Below, piece after piece: positions 11,474 to 25,180 of a stretch of 64,000 nt of DNA; within the stretch, counting starts at the first letter, position 1, and every line of letters starts with the position of its first letter. The stretch is from Blasia pusilla (taxonomy: Eukaryota; Marchantiophyta; Marchantiopsida; Blasiales). Location: assembly GCA_050084515.1 (NCBI GenBank), contig CM114274.1, positions 12,152,001 to 12,216,000 of the forward strand. Direction: 5' to 3'. A program made the translations under genes and the position numbers. Below the pieces are notes generated by a model. It was not told the DNA's origin. It made no database searches and saw nothing but the letters and a program-made list of their open reading frames with translations.

Positions 11474-13500
11474 TATTAATTGGGAACCTCGGGTTAATAA
11501 ATCGAAAGGAAGACCTAAACGTCCAAGTTTTAGTCTGAAACCAGCCGTTTTAGTATGGAAAGTATGGACAATTCCTTTTTCTCAACACTTGCGAATGAAT
11601 TCTCATATTCTACACGCTTGGTGGGAAGCACCGTATCCATGTCCTCTAGAGATGAGCCTATTGATTAAAATTGTATGACTTCTTTTTGCATGTGGAGGAG
11701 AGACGACAAGCATTCACATTTATGCACATGTGATCGGAACTTTAGAACTCATTGCTAGGCAAGAGCAATGACTTCTTTCACCAAAGACACTGCATATGAC
11801 TAACTATGGTAAATCTATAATTTGTGAGGAATTTCTTATTGTTTGCCATGTAATAGTTAGTCACATGCATGTCTCAATTTTCAAGTTTCCTTGTTTGTAA
11901 TCAAGTAATAGACTTTTCTTCATTCCATTAGTATTTGAACTCTTCATATTCTAAGATTCCTCCACCCCCACCAACTCCTCCATTCTCACAATCCATACTT
12001 TTTATATACTTTTCATTGTTGAGAGTTCCCTCAACATGCACCTCTTTCTTAAGTTATATGCAAGTCTCTTAACATATGGGGAATATAAGGCAAAAAGTCA
12101 TGTGAAAGGAGTAGGTCTCCAAATTATAAATAGCTTTCAAATTTGAATTTCTAGAAAATTTCTTAAAGAAAATGTGAATTGAAAGATTTAATTGAATTTT
12201 TTGACTTCATTTAACAGCCTAAAGTGCAACAAAATTTCCTTCAAAATCGCAAGGAAAAAAATTTGATAAATAAATATGATTATTAAAAGCATATAGACGT
12301 AAGTCTTAATAACAAACTATGAGAAAATTATTTTAGGTTATAGGAAATAAGTGAGTGTGATGCTCATAGAGTATTTTACATTCTTGATTCATGACCTTTG
12401 TTAACAATAAAGATTGAAAAAAAGGTATAAACAAGTTTTAAAAGTTAAACTCGCAATACTAACTTACCAATTGAAAATCCTTTTCCGCTTATTGGTCTTA
12501 ACTCCTAATATTGATAGGTGTAGAAATAAATTCACTTCTTCCAATGGATCATGATTTAAGAATGTATTAGTTTAAGTATGGATGCTATGCATTTGAATTG
12601 ATCATGTTAGAAATAAATTGTTCATACATAATAGGAATGATAAAGAAATTATAATTGTAGGTTTTAATTAGTAGAATATATAGAATAGCATCTTGATGGA
12701 AAAAATTATTATTCTTGTTTGAAAATTTTTTAATATGTATGATATTTTACATTTCTTAATCTCTAACTCAAAAAATAGTATAAATTTATAAAATATGGTA
12801 AAATACATTAATAGACACATACATTTCATGTACCAAAAGCTTTCTAAGAAATAAGAGTCATATTTCATATACTCTAAAGTTGTCTCTCTATTCATTTTCA
12901 TCATAATAAGTTTGGATTACTCATAATGGAAGGAGATATATAATTTCATAACCTCATGGGAGGAGTTTCAATAAAGAGAGAATTATTTCTTCAAGCTCTC
13001 CATCCTTGAAGTAAACCCTCCTCCTCTCTCCAAAGCTCTTTAGTATATATGTATGCATACGAAGCACCTCTACAACTTTAACTTGTCATAGTAGATCAAA
13101 GGGCATTTTCCATAATGGAAGAAGTTTCAAGAATGAGAAATTAAGTGTATCGACAATACAAAACTTACTTGAAACGGCAAGTTCTTCTAAATAATCTAAA
13201 TTGGGGCTAATCTACACATGTAGATTCCCCCTGACTCGAACATGTCATCCTTGGTCTAAGGATGATGATGCCAGTCTTCTCTCGATATGTTGCGGGGTTA
13301 TTCTCTGCTCCTATACAAATGACGTGACAATTGTCATTCCTATGCTTATTGTTACACAACATATATTGCCATCATGGGTTTAAGAAGCGTTTTCCCTATA
13401 ATGCACACGAAAGCCTTATCACCTTATCCTAGATGGTGACATATGCACACTTGTCACTCTAAATATCATTATATTACACTACGAGAGTTATCTTGAGTTT
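11474..13500. other. AT-rich intergenic DNA, nothing supported
   Basis: Strongly AT-rich sequence with only short chance open frames. It may be old decayed transposon DNA, but no domain can be read. Confidence 0.4.
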
Positions 13501-13502
13501 GG

Positions 13503-14190
13503 TCATATATTAATAATCCCCCTCGGAATTAATTGTATGTCTCTTACACCTAAATGGAATCTAAGGACATCAAACTTGTCTCTAGATAATACCTTGGTGA
13601 AGATGTTTTCCATTTGTTGATATGTATGCACATATGTTAGTTCTACTCCACACACTAAGACTTTGTCTCTGATCAAATGATAATTCACCTCAGTATACTT
13701 TATCCTTTTATAAAATATTGGAGCTTATTAAATATTTTCTTTGTTATATCTATATATGATAGTTGGATCTAGACATTCTAAGCCTATGTCTACAAGTACA
13801 CCGTTTGACCAAATTGATTTATATATTGTCATGATTGTTTCTTTATATTCGACTATAAGGCAAAAAAATGGCTAATTTTTAACCCCATGTTTTGAAGCAT
13901 TTACAAATCCATAAATACGTTTTAAAATGGATCTTCTATCGTTTGAAATCCCCTCCTAGTTTGCATTAGTATATTCATATAACTCCTAAGGCTTAAAGGA
14001 TAAGTAGTGAAGTCCAAATTTAATGTTGAACTTAGTATACCTCAAGATACGTCTTATTGCATCAAGATGGGATTTTTGTGGTAATTCCATTAGCTAGCTT
14101 ACCAAATTAATCGCATAATTTAGATATAGATTAATGACAATCTCATAGATGAAGCTCTCAAGAAAATAATGATACACGTTGGGATAAATA
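13503..14190 (-). pseudogene. Ty1/copia pol remnant (RT end and RNase H)
   Basis: On the minus strand, 13,688-13,503 reads as the end of copia RNase H, with 'NYHLIRDKVL', 'ELTYVHTYQQMENIFTKVLS' and 'RDKFDVLRFHLG'. Further upstream (about 14,140-14,030) minus-strand fragments resemble the copia block 'HLDAIRRILRYTK' that follows reverse transcriptase. Frames are interrupted and the DNA is AT-rich, as expected for an old methylated copy decaying by C-to-T change. No LTR could be assigned. Confidence 0.75.
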
Positions 14191-14199
14191 ATTTCATTA

Positions 14200-17100
14200 T
14201 CTTCATTTGTTCCAAGCTTCATACTCTAGTCCAATGACATCAAGATAGGGTTGTAAATTGTCATGTCAAACTCAAAAGCTTGCCAAAAGCATTTTGGCAT
14301 CAAAGTAGCTATTACTAGGGCTCCGGGAGTTCCCAAAGTTGTTTTGTGAGTCCCATTTGGGCTTGAATTATTGCTTTGCGAGTGTATGGTGAGTACTTTT
14401 TTGCGAGTTGCAATTGTGCTAGTAGTAAACGAGTATGTTGGGAGTGACTACAAATTTTCAAATTCTTTGTATGTATTAGTTGTATTATGAGAGAAATCAT
14501 AAATTACTTGCATGTCAAAAACTCAAAGTGGCAACTTTCATTAGTTTGTTTGCGGTGCTTTAAATGTGCAATGCTCTTGCTTTTTCTGAGTCATTTCTCC
14601 ACTCTTTCTTTCCAACATGGCTTATTCCTTGAAGGGAAAAAATAGTGTCATGGAGCCTCATCCTTATATGAATGATATTGGGTGGGGTTCTAAGGATGTC
14701 CAAGAAATTATTTTCTCTCTTAATATGATAGCAAAATTGATCTAATGATCGATACAAGATGTTGATGATTGTTATAATAAGGTTGAAGCGGATGATGTAG
14801 GAGGTGTAAGTTCAAGAATCAACTGTATCGAACTCTTCGCCACCGGAAGCCTATAAGTACTTGCTTATCTATTTTATTGAAGCATTGCGAGATTTCATGT
14901 GGTGGAGTATGACGTCCAATTCTGGGATAATCTTAATAGTTAAGTTGTCTTCAGTAGACTATGCATAAAGATTGGGGGATTGAAGCAAAACAAACAAGCT
15001 TAATATGGAAGAACCTTACAAATTTAAGGAGTGTTGCCAAAAACTTCAAATTGATCACTTGAGGCCGCATATGGCCCTAAAAAAATTTCCATATGAGGAG
15101 GTTGTAAGGACAAATACTCAATATATAAGCGCTACTCAACCTATGGTGGAAATACCTAGAGAGATCTCCATCATAGGTTGATGGAAACCTAGAGATCATT
15201 TCCATCATAGGTTGAGTAATACTTCTATTTTGAGCATCTATCAATCTCTCTATCATCTTAAGGGTTCATCATACTCAACTATTTTTTGTGTGTGTGTATA
15301 GCACTCATCCAAGGCTATCATCCAGTATGAAGAATGCCCTTTCGTGCCAAGGCAAAAGAATGGGCAGTCACCTCAAGGATCCAACACCCTCTCCCTTACA
15401 TCTAAGTCAATTTGAGGAAAACACTCAAACCCTCATTGGAAAAGGCTTATGTAAGCATATCCTCCTATACATCATGAATTAAGGAATTGTGCTTAAAACT
15501 ACACTCCTTCATCCAAATTTATCCTCGTCATATATATCAGCTCAACCATCCCATGGCACAAAAGTTTTTCATAAATATGAACGTGTATCTTGAGAGTGTC
15601 TCACACTAGACAATGTGATGAACATCCATGCTCCATATGCTTTCTTGATGTCATTGTCTCTTTCATCATTATCCTCATTCGATAGGATGGGTAATTTCGT
15701 GATGAAGACGACCAACCAAGTCCACTGTATAGAATGTTGCAAGTGAAAGCAAGTACACCTCTTCCATACTACCCTTCACTTGAGAATAGTCATGGACCAA
15801 AAAAAAAAATCTTTGCATGTGCCGCTCCACTATGCACATCCATATGCAATGTACTAGACCTACAAGGCATACCTCCCTCGCCAAATGGAGCAATTAATGG
15901 ATTTGATGTATCATAAAATATGGTGGAAGAAATCTCCCCAACCATGTTATCACCATAGCCACCTCTATCTTCATCTACCTATAATCCTTCTCACATATCT
16001 CCTTGTTATATATTTATTTACACAATAGAAGAAGATATACCAATAGAAAATTTCCAAGTAATTAGGGAAATTTTATCAACTTGTAATTTATGTCTATCAA
16101 TTAAGGCTATTATCTCAAATCTACCAATAAAGCAAAGATTGTCTCTCTTAACTGTGATCAGCCCAACTCGTGCATGATGTTGTGTGCATACACATATACA
16201 CATAAACACATGATACCATGCTCACTCATGGCATTTGCATACATTTATCAAAATCAAGTGATGGAGGTCATGGATCTTTTAACCCTACCCCAACTAAAAA
16301 AAAATTACCAAATGCACTATATAAGCCCCATATCCTATAAAAACCTATGTCAATGAGAACCATGCATGCAATCTAAGTCTCTCCCCTTGAGTAATTGCCT
16401 AGGGATACAAAGTCTTATGCACATGTCCTTCCTGCAACTCCTCCAACCACACTCCTTGGTGCACATCCATCTCCTTAGATGGTCACCCATGTGAGTTTGT
16501 ATATTTTCTCCCAAACATATGGTGCTTCAACAATCGAGTTATATTGCCCTTGATCAATTTGCATCTGGTCTTGTGGGTATTGGATCAAAAAGGGCTTAGA
16601 AGGATCTATAAGTTGGTACTCACATTATAATAGGGTAGGTTGTGGAAGCACAATTCACGCTTTATGCTAGACCAATCATACAGGATCTTATCCCTACACA
16701 TCTTATCCTCACGCACCATCCAAACTATATATCTCAAGCTATCTATATCATCTAACGACTCTCTTATTGTATGATGCTTGTGCCTTCATGACACCTACTC
16801 CGTATTATCAGGCTAAATTATTGCTTGAAATAGTACACAATGTAGTACCTCTAGGCTTAGCCCACATATTGAGTATGCAAGATTCCCCAAGACATGTAAG
16901 CCTTGCATATACTCAATCCTAAAACATACTTAAGTTAGGGTCATGTTTAATACATTATACAAATCTCAAAATTGTTATATGTTCCAATGAATTCTGAAAT
17001 CTAACTTGATGTGTCACGTATTTTCCACGTGAGTATAACTCCAAACATGAATATCCATCTAGTCTTTGGACATGAAACTCTTTGTGTGAACATGCATATT

Positions 17101-18100
17101 CGGCCCTATAATAATGACAACTCCTCAAGTACATGCTCCTTGTAGATTGAAAGATGCCTCGCCATCTTGGAATCTTGCCAACAAAAACAAAGTTAAATAT
17201 AGAAAATCATTAAGAAGTATATCCATTTAGTGGAATAAAACATCCCATGTTAAAGTTATCTAAGTAACACACCTAGAATGATTAGTGTCAAATCATGCAA
17301 CCCCTTTTTATCGCAATATATGTTGGGATGTTATAGTTCATAAACCTTAGTGTTTAAATCAAGTTAGATCTATTATAATCTTATACAATGATATCATGTA
17401 CATTAATAATCCAAATCAAACTTGACGGGGCTCCTCTCTCCAAGTAGGAAATATACTCTCTATGTGTAAATAGGTAGATAATTCAACAACCAACCGCATT
17501 AATCCCTTAGGTGATTGATGTGTGGCATGCCAAACCATCAACTTAGAAAGGGATGGATATTCAAACTTATGAAGCAAGAATGGAGCGATCATGAAGTGTC
17601 AGATCGAGATAATTCCATGAGATATTTCCCCTTACGTCCTCACACTAGAAAGTTTGCCCATTATATGGGCAAGACCTCAATTTGGCTCCCTCCCCCCAAT
17701 ATAGATATTAATCCCAAGTATATGCATGTATTTCCTCATTGTATAGTCCAATGCTTGAGAGACCTTGTTGAGCTAATGATCTAGATTTCGATATAGTATT
17801 TTCTTATAGAAGGAGTTATAATAAAGCATCCAAAACTGCTTTGCTAACCAAATACCTCTCTTGTGAAGTGACCAATAGTAGAATTGTGGACAAATAGATA
17901 ATAAGAGAGGAATGGTAAAATGGGATGATTTCCTCCTTAGCTAAGAAACTTAATTCACAATCTCCATCACTTGTATCAAAATGGTATCGAATGAGCTCAT
18001 CCACGTCACCATCATTATTAGTCAAATTTGGCTCAAATATTGAATCCTCTCATACACAATCCCCCTCCTCCCTAGCTTGAAATATATCATCTTGTGTGTT
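14200..18100. other. AT-rich intergenic DNA with no readable gene
   Basis: Open frames up to about 90 codons occur on both strands, but none shows a family motif or a partner frame across plausible splice sites. One imperfect inverted repeat lies at 15,132-15,219 and is listed separately. Degenerate transposon origin is likely but not demonstrable by eye. Confidence 0.4.
15132..15219. repeat. Imperfect inverted repeat
   Basis: A 22-base arm (15,132-15,153) containing CTCAACCTATGGTGGAAAT pairs with 15,198-15,219 at about 20 of 22 positions. The arms are separated by 44 bases that themselves contain CCTAGAGA and AACCTAGAGATC copies. Confidence 0.7.
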
Positions 18101-18103
18101 TTT

Positions 18104-18105
<2 letters not shown>

Positions 18106-18159
<54 letters not shown>

Positions 18160-18186
18160 GATCTCAGAGAGAGAGAGAGAGAGAGA
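18106..18186. repeat. (CT)n-AGATCT-(GA)n palindromic microsatellite
   Basis: About 25 CT units (18,106-18,156) are followed by a short centre containing the palindrome AGATCT and then about 10 GA units (18,166-18,186). The two arms are complementary, so the tract can fold into a hairpin. Confidence 0.9.
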
Positions 18187-19699
18187 AAAATACCCAACAA
18201 ACAACAATGCAAGAATAGATCAAGTACAACTTTATATTCCCTTCTATCATTTACTTGTTATTTCTACAATGATTGAGCATTCGTAGCTAGAACTATATCC
18301 TCCGCTGTGTCTATTTTATGGGTTGAAATGCTACAAATATCAAAACACTCGTCCTACTTCTAATGGAACCACTCGCATCAACTCACCTTCTATGTACTTC
18401 CACAAGGTGTTACTATTTTGGCACCCATCAAAAAATTAGGTGGAACCAACAAGGTTTCTGCATCATACATAGTCACCGTTGATATGCTAATATTGACAAA
18501 TGTCCTTCATTATCAAGGCGTGGGAAGACAAAGGGTACTCCAATAAGAAAGGAGCCCACTTCACTATCTCCCTCCACATAGAATGGGAATACAATGCATC
18601 AACATAGGGGAACAAAAGGGGATACTCATCCAAATTTTAGCTTTCATCCACTCCTATCCTATTAAGTGTGAACACTCTAGATTATATCGATCTCAACATA
18701 TAACCCTTTGGCATATATTGCCTATACAACGTGTACATCCATGGGAAGCCTAATACAAATATGTTGTGGGCATCTTCATGGATTTGTATCACATTGCACG
18801 TGGTGCTCTATTAACATGCGGACAAGGTTGTTAGGCACATGCTTACTTGGAATTTAATACATACCTTTACTTGTCCAAAACCGAGATCACATCTCATAGC
18901 TTTATGATCGTGTGACAAGTAGGATCATGAAAGATGAATGTGTATTCACGCAATCTTTATAGCTACTCCCACGTTAACCATGACGGCAATGACAATGAAC
19001 ATGGATATGGATATGCCATGGAATCTATAAATGCTCTTATCTTAGAATAGGCTCCTTATATTTTCCATAGTCGTCCTCAATGGCTCTACCCTTACGGTTT
19101 GTAGTTAAGGTTATATTTCCAATACAACTTATCATAAATATGGATATACATGATGCCATGGATGAATGCATGCATATTTGCATTGATATACTAATTGGTT
19201 GATAAATATGACATCCTCGAAAATAAGAAGGGGATGTATGGTAATTTGGACAAACAAATCTTAGATGCATAAGATACCAAAATTATGGATTATAACAACC
19301 ATAACAACCACATATGACTTCCCCATTGTCATCCAAAACCACCTTTAAGACTAAAATCTTGTGCATAGACATAAGGATACTTGCCTAGCGATGACTCGAG
19401 AATGGTCATCAATTTGACAATGCATGTTATTTCCAACCGATGGGAGGTATTTTTTACTGATGGCCTAATATCAATGCAAATCTCATGGGGCTTATTCTTA
19501 AGCGATGAGACATAGGTTGTTCAATCCAATCTAAAGGATCCTCCATAATACATCCAAGATCCTCTCCGCATGTGTTGTATGTATATACTTCACTACAAAA
19601 CATGCATTTGGAACTATTTAGAGTAACTTCTCTATGATATATTGCCTAGAATAGGGAAAATCTACCTTATCAGGTTACCTTAGTCTTGGAAAATCATTT

Positions 19700-22110
19700 A
19701 CCTTTGACCTCTCCATCATGTAGATATTATTATTTTGCTATAAAAGATGTGGTAGTTTTTGTGTGTATGCACATTGCTACACAAAATATATTACTATTAC
19801 CATCCATGCATACATAAACATAAGACACTATACTTAATCATGGTATCTACACATAGAAAATCATGTACCAAAATATCTCCAACTCCCCCCATAGCTAGTC
19901 ATAAGGTTTATCTAGCTCTAGATAACCATCTACCCTTACCTACCATAACATACATAATTATAATATTAAGAGCAAAAAGACTTGGTGCTTATGTGACCCC
20001 ACTGTTAATTGCCTTTTTGTTTATCTATGTTACTAGTGTTAGTCTAGATATATCACTACCTACCTTATATACATATGGGAGCTAGACATCTATCATCCCT
20101 AAGGAACCTTAGCGAGAGGTGAGATCAACTATGCCATGTGCCACCCTCTCGAACGCCCATCATATATTTGCATGATGGCTATACATTTGAAATATCCATA
20201 TAACATAAATCGCAAACATGTTGATGATCAACCTTGTTAAACTTAGGTTGATTATCCCATTAATGTTAGCAATATGATATGGCTCAAATACACATATGGT
20301 CTTTCCAAATCATACCATTACATCGATCTAATAAGAGGATATGGGACAAAAATACGTCACACACTCTTAAAATAGTGTATCTAATCGAATATTAAAGATC
20401 GTAGGTATCATATGTTGGAAGTAAACATATACGGTATTCACGACGAAACCTTTGAATTCTTAATTGATAGCCTCCTCCTCAAATACTAATATATCTCAAT
20501 ATGTCTGGATGTTTACAATAACCAAGTGTATTATTCTCCACAACTTCTCAACACATTCAAAACATGCTTGCACCCACACATTAAGGTCGTTGGAGTTCAA
20601 CGTCTCGTTAGCATTTCGACAAAGGGTCGAAGGTAAGTTAGACTTTCTTCTATATATCAAAAACTAAGGTGTGAAGGATGCATAAGATATGTGCATGCTA
20701 AACCTATATTCAATCTATAACCACAAAAACTATAGGTCCCAATCCCCTATGTGATCTCTCTATAAGCCATAATTACGCAAACCCCTTTTCATTGTTTGGA
20801 TAACGCGCTTCACTAGCCCATATTCCATAAAATGATCTTGCAAAGTGGTATAGTGATCGATCAACATCTTATCACTCAACAATTGAAGCTCCTTGTAAAA
20901 ATGTATGCCTTGATCCATTGACCCATTCACTAGTGCATCATTTCGACTCAACATTATGTCTTGGAATAGATACAAAACTCCCTTACTTCCATTTTCTAGA
21001 AATGAAACCAACTCCATCCACTTAGAGAAATGTTCAACCATCACTAACACACATTGATAATGTCCTTTTGTTAATTGTAAAGGCCTTGCAAAATCCAAAC
21101 TTCATCAGAAGTCTAAACATATGATATGTAGTTGATGCAATTGTAGAGTTTGAGCATTAAACAATGCTCCAAACCAATTACACATCATGCACTTGCCAAC
21201 AAAGTGTTTTATGTATTTTTGCATGCCTCACCATCAATACTATACCCAACAATATGCTTGTTTTACTCCAAAACGATCCAACTACTCGTGGGCATGTTGC
21301 AATGATTGTGATATTTGCAAGGATGAGACGTTTCTCAAAGTCTATCATCCTCCCAAACCCATAAAATATACATTCCTTCCCATCTAACCCGTTTAACTCA
21401 CTATATAATTCTTTCCCACTCTCTAATACCCATTATCTACTATTCTACAGGCATATAGATACTCAAAGACTACCCCATCCTCGTGGATATCTTAGGCACT
21501 CGTTGCCCTTCATCAACCTCTATATCTAAGGGGTCTATGTGACCTTGTTATTAAATTTGGTGTTACATGAATTTCCATGGCCAAAAAACCCAAACATGTT
21601 GATGTCTACCATGTGGGCATTGTTTTCTCATCACTCTCGCCATATACTGACAAGTTTAAGTCACATCTCATTGACTTGGACATGGGTTACGACTCAACAC
21701 ACATGCACACTAATTTGGTCTCTCATACTTTTGATTCATTTGAAAATCATACTCTTGGAATAGTAGAGTCCATTTGGCAAGCTTCCATGTAAGCTTCTTG
21801 AACCCCATCAACCAAAATACCTAAAATATGTGACAATCTATATTGTAGTTAAATATTCTGCTCCCTTATGCAATATATATCTTTCATAATCCATAAATTT
21901 TGTTGAGCATCCAGCATAAGGCACTCTCTACCCTCATCATCATTCTCAATGAACACAGCTCCAAGTCCCGACATACTCCAATCTATGTGCAATTGGATGG
22001 GACACCCCTTAACTAGTCTCCTTATAATAGATGAAGACATCAATCTATCCTCGAGTAGTTGAAATTCTCTATCATGCTCATCCTCCCCCCTTCCACTCAT
22101 AATCCACCAT
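19700..22110 (-). mobile_element. Degenerate Ty3/gypsy element, 3' half and start of 3' LTR
   Basis: Read on the minus strand from high to low coordinates it holds RNase H (22,100-21,849: 'QLHIDWSMSGLGAVF'), a decayed connector, the integrase zinc region (around 21,290) and the integrase core (21,098-20,760: 'YQCVLVMVEHFSKWMELVSF', ending 'RVIQTMKRGLRNYGL'). A post-integrase tail follows. At about 19,872 a G-rich polypurine-like tract precedes sequence matching the 128-base U3 block of the plus-strand element (58,769-58,896). That runs straight into the start of the next LTR block near 19,760. This copy shows that the natural LTR order is U3 then R/U5. It is AT-rich with many stops. It lacks the 300-base PHD module found downstream of integrase at 58.3-58.6 kb. 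Confidence 0.85.
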
Positions 22111-24490
22111 GGTTACCTAAATGAGAGGATAGGCAATCGTATTGATTCCCTTAACATACCTTCAATAAAACACAACTTCTCTTTCTCTCTCTCTTTCTCC
22201 AAGCTCTCTCCTTGATGATTTTTGCACACATATTGCCTCTTTAACCTTGACCCTCTACAAGATGTCAAAAGGCACCTTCCATGTAGGAAAGTAAATTATG
22301 TCATAAACATTGCAATCATAAAAAATAGTAATTTTCCCCAAATAGCCCCAAATCAACATTAAATTGGGGAAATCCTTCAAACTCAAGTTTCCCACCTCCT
22401 CAAGAATTTATCATGAACTATGAGGATATTGAGTAAAAACTTTGTACTCTTATGTAAATGGCTTAATAAAAGCCCAATAATGTGTATGGGGGAATGCATG
22501 TATAATTGATTGTTGGCTAAAATATGGATGAGATCTTGCACATAAGTAATTAAAATATCTACAATATTGGCAAGCCCTTCTTTATTTCATTAAAAAAAAG
22601 TATTTTCTGAAAAGTTTGATAAGTTGGCCTTACATTGGTTCATCCAACTAAGAATCTTCTCATAAAAAAACTAGAAGGATATTTATCTCAACAAAACTAC
22701 TCCCTTGTTTTTTGACATTTTGCCTATTTTGTTGCAGTTGGGGATCAACACATAGGATTTTTTTCGTCGTAAACCAAGTTATAAGAATCCTTCAAAACTA
22801 TTTCCTTCTCATGTTGAAACTCGTCCTTGAATTTAAGAATCATGCTTGAAGATTTGGATTTTTATTTCCATTGAGAATTTGTTTGGAACATTAATATACA
22901 ACACATCTATAGATTTTTATTTAAAAACCCATTTATTTTAGTATTTGTTTTAGTTTTAGCACCTAACATGTTCACATAATGTCAAACTTTTGACATCACA
23001 GCTTGTATCATAGGGTTTCATATATGACTCATAAAGAAGGGTTCCACTCTTATTAAAGGTGGGAAATAGATAAGACGGTTGGTTTTTCTTACAAAAGAAA
23101 TTTAACAATAGTTTCTTTACCAAAGGATAAGGGAAGACAAATAGGAATCAATTTCAACAATCGCATATTTTATAAGAAAAACTTGTAAACATTTTATTTC
23201 CAATATACAAAGGGTAGAAGATAATAAGTTTTAATTTCCATTAGGGGAGACGAAAAGTGAAAGGAACAAACTTTCAACTAGGGAATAATTCAATATTTTT
23301 ATTTTCTTTTATTACAATTGCCATATGAGGGAAGGAGAGTATGGGTTTTATTTTCTATAGACAATGGGGAATATTTTTGGGAAAGGAAGGCTTTATATAG
23401 AAAAGGTCGTGTTAAATTTCATTAGGAGATGGGAGGAAAGATAATATTTGTTTTCAAGAAACGTAGGGGGAAAGGAAGGATTGATCTTCCTCCAACATTG
23501 TTCCTCCAAAAAAAGGAAGGCTATGGTAGGTGAGGAGGGGATATGTGGATAACAATCAAAGGGATAAAGAGAAATGGACCCTTTATGGAGAGCCACAGAG
23601 GATCCCTTTGGCCCAGTAGATCGCATGGGCATAAAATTGCTATAATTTTTAATTAATGTACGTATAGATCTACAACGAGATGTTAAATTTATAAGAGTTC
23701 ATTTTAATTAATTTTTTCCAATAATATTGTATATTTATATTAATCTTAATGCTCATTGTCTTACATTTGGTTCCAACAAAGGGAGCAATCCATATTTATG
23801 CATTATTTATGCTATTTGTATGTCACATTTTTGTCACATTTTCATTTAAATGGGGACTTATATATCTTTGAACATGTTAGCCTTAGATTGAGTCCCCATT
23901 TTGGTGAGGATATTAGGGTGGTGATGTTAGGTACACTTATATTATCTCTAAAACTATCCCCAAAATGATACTTTTAAGAGTCATCTTATTTGGCATGTGT
24001 ATGGAAAAAATACCTTATTATTATGTTTAATGTAGGTATACTCATTACTCGTATTGTGCATAGTGCATAATATGTCGGAGTCTATAATATAACCCAAAGT
24101 AGGGATTTTATTAATGTAATTAATATATCGTTGTTTACATTAACACATGACATGTCAAGATCCAAATTTTTGATATGTGGACAAAGGCTTTGCACTTGGC
24201 ATAGTTTTAAAGTTTTCTTTTATTAGCTCACAAAAAATAACATTTTAATGTTGGAAACATTCGACGAAAATTGTTTCATGTGAGGTTTAGATTGCAAGAA
24301 ATAAATTATTGGAAACGTCCGACTAACAATTTGTTCATGATATTTTCCATCTCGAGAGACATTCAACTCCACATTTTATTGGTAAAATTCCCATTTTAAA
24401 AGGATTTCACTTGAAACGCTGAACGTCAAATTTCCTATTGTGGCAAAGTATCCTTCTCACATCTTAGTTAGTCAACAGGTACAATTGTAT
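22111..24490. other. AT-rich intergenic DNA, nothing supported
   Basis: No domain, RNA gene or paired repeat could be recognised. Some of the left part may be further upstream pol sequence of the gypsy relic, too decayed to read. Confidence 0.4.
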
Positions 24491-24492
24491 TA

Positions 24493-25180
24493 TGTCAACG
24501 ACATAGAGTCAAAAGTTTGTTTGGGCATAACTATGTCATGAGATGCTGGATGAGGTTGGGGACAACTCCATTGCGACGGGATTCTCGTTTAAGACAATTC
24601 CACTCATTTTCAATTTTGGGATAGATGACCCATTGACCGAGTCAAAAACATGTGATAAACTTATCAAGTGTGGAGGTTACCGATCTGGGCTATATAAGGT
24701 GAGAGAGATGGCTTGTGAAAGCCATCATTCTCATGGTAAGCCTTGGGAGCAACCATGGTTGCACAAAAAATATACAAGTCCATCTTGAGGATGGGCATGG
24801 ATAGACAAGTATGGACATGTCTCCGGATAAGAATTGCAAGAGGTGGGGCCCATACTTATGGCGAATGGCAAATGGGAGGATAGGCGGGGTAGTAAAGGGG
24901 GAGGGAGTGGAAACGGGGGGAGTAAGAAACATGAAAGTGCGGAACACGAAGGCGTTCAGGAAAACAAGGAATAAGGGGAGTATGGGGCCCATATAGACTA
25001 ATCCTTCCATACAATGGACGTAAGTCCAAAGATATGGACATTTCTGCAAACACGGAAATTTTCCGCATACAATCTTGGGAGCATCTCATGGTTTAGGGGT
25101 TTTTAGATTGTGAGTGACAGAGTTCATATTCCCTCATGGCAGATGTGGCTCGGTAGGGTGATGTACACTCATGAGTGGAT
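24493..25180 (+). repeat. Left LTR-like repeat of the gag-only element
   Basis: Pairs with 30,429-30,830. Contains a TATATAAG box at about 24,692, a candidate LTR promoter. This copy has extra sequence (about 24,740-25,060) that is absent from the right copy. Confidence 0.5.
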
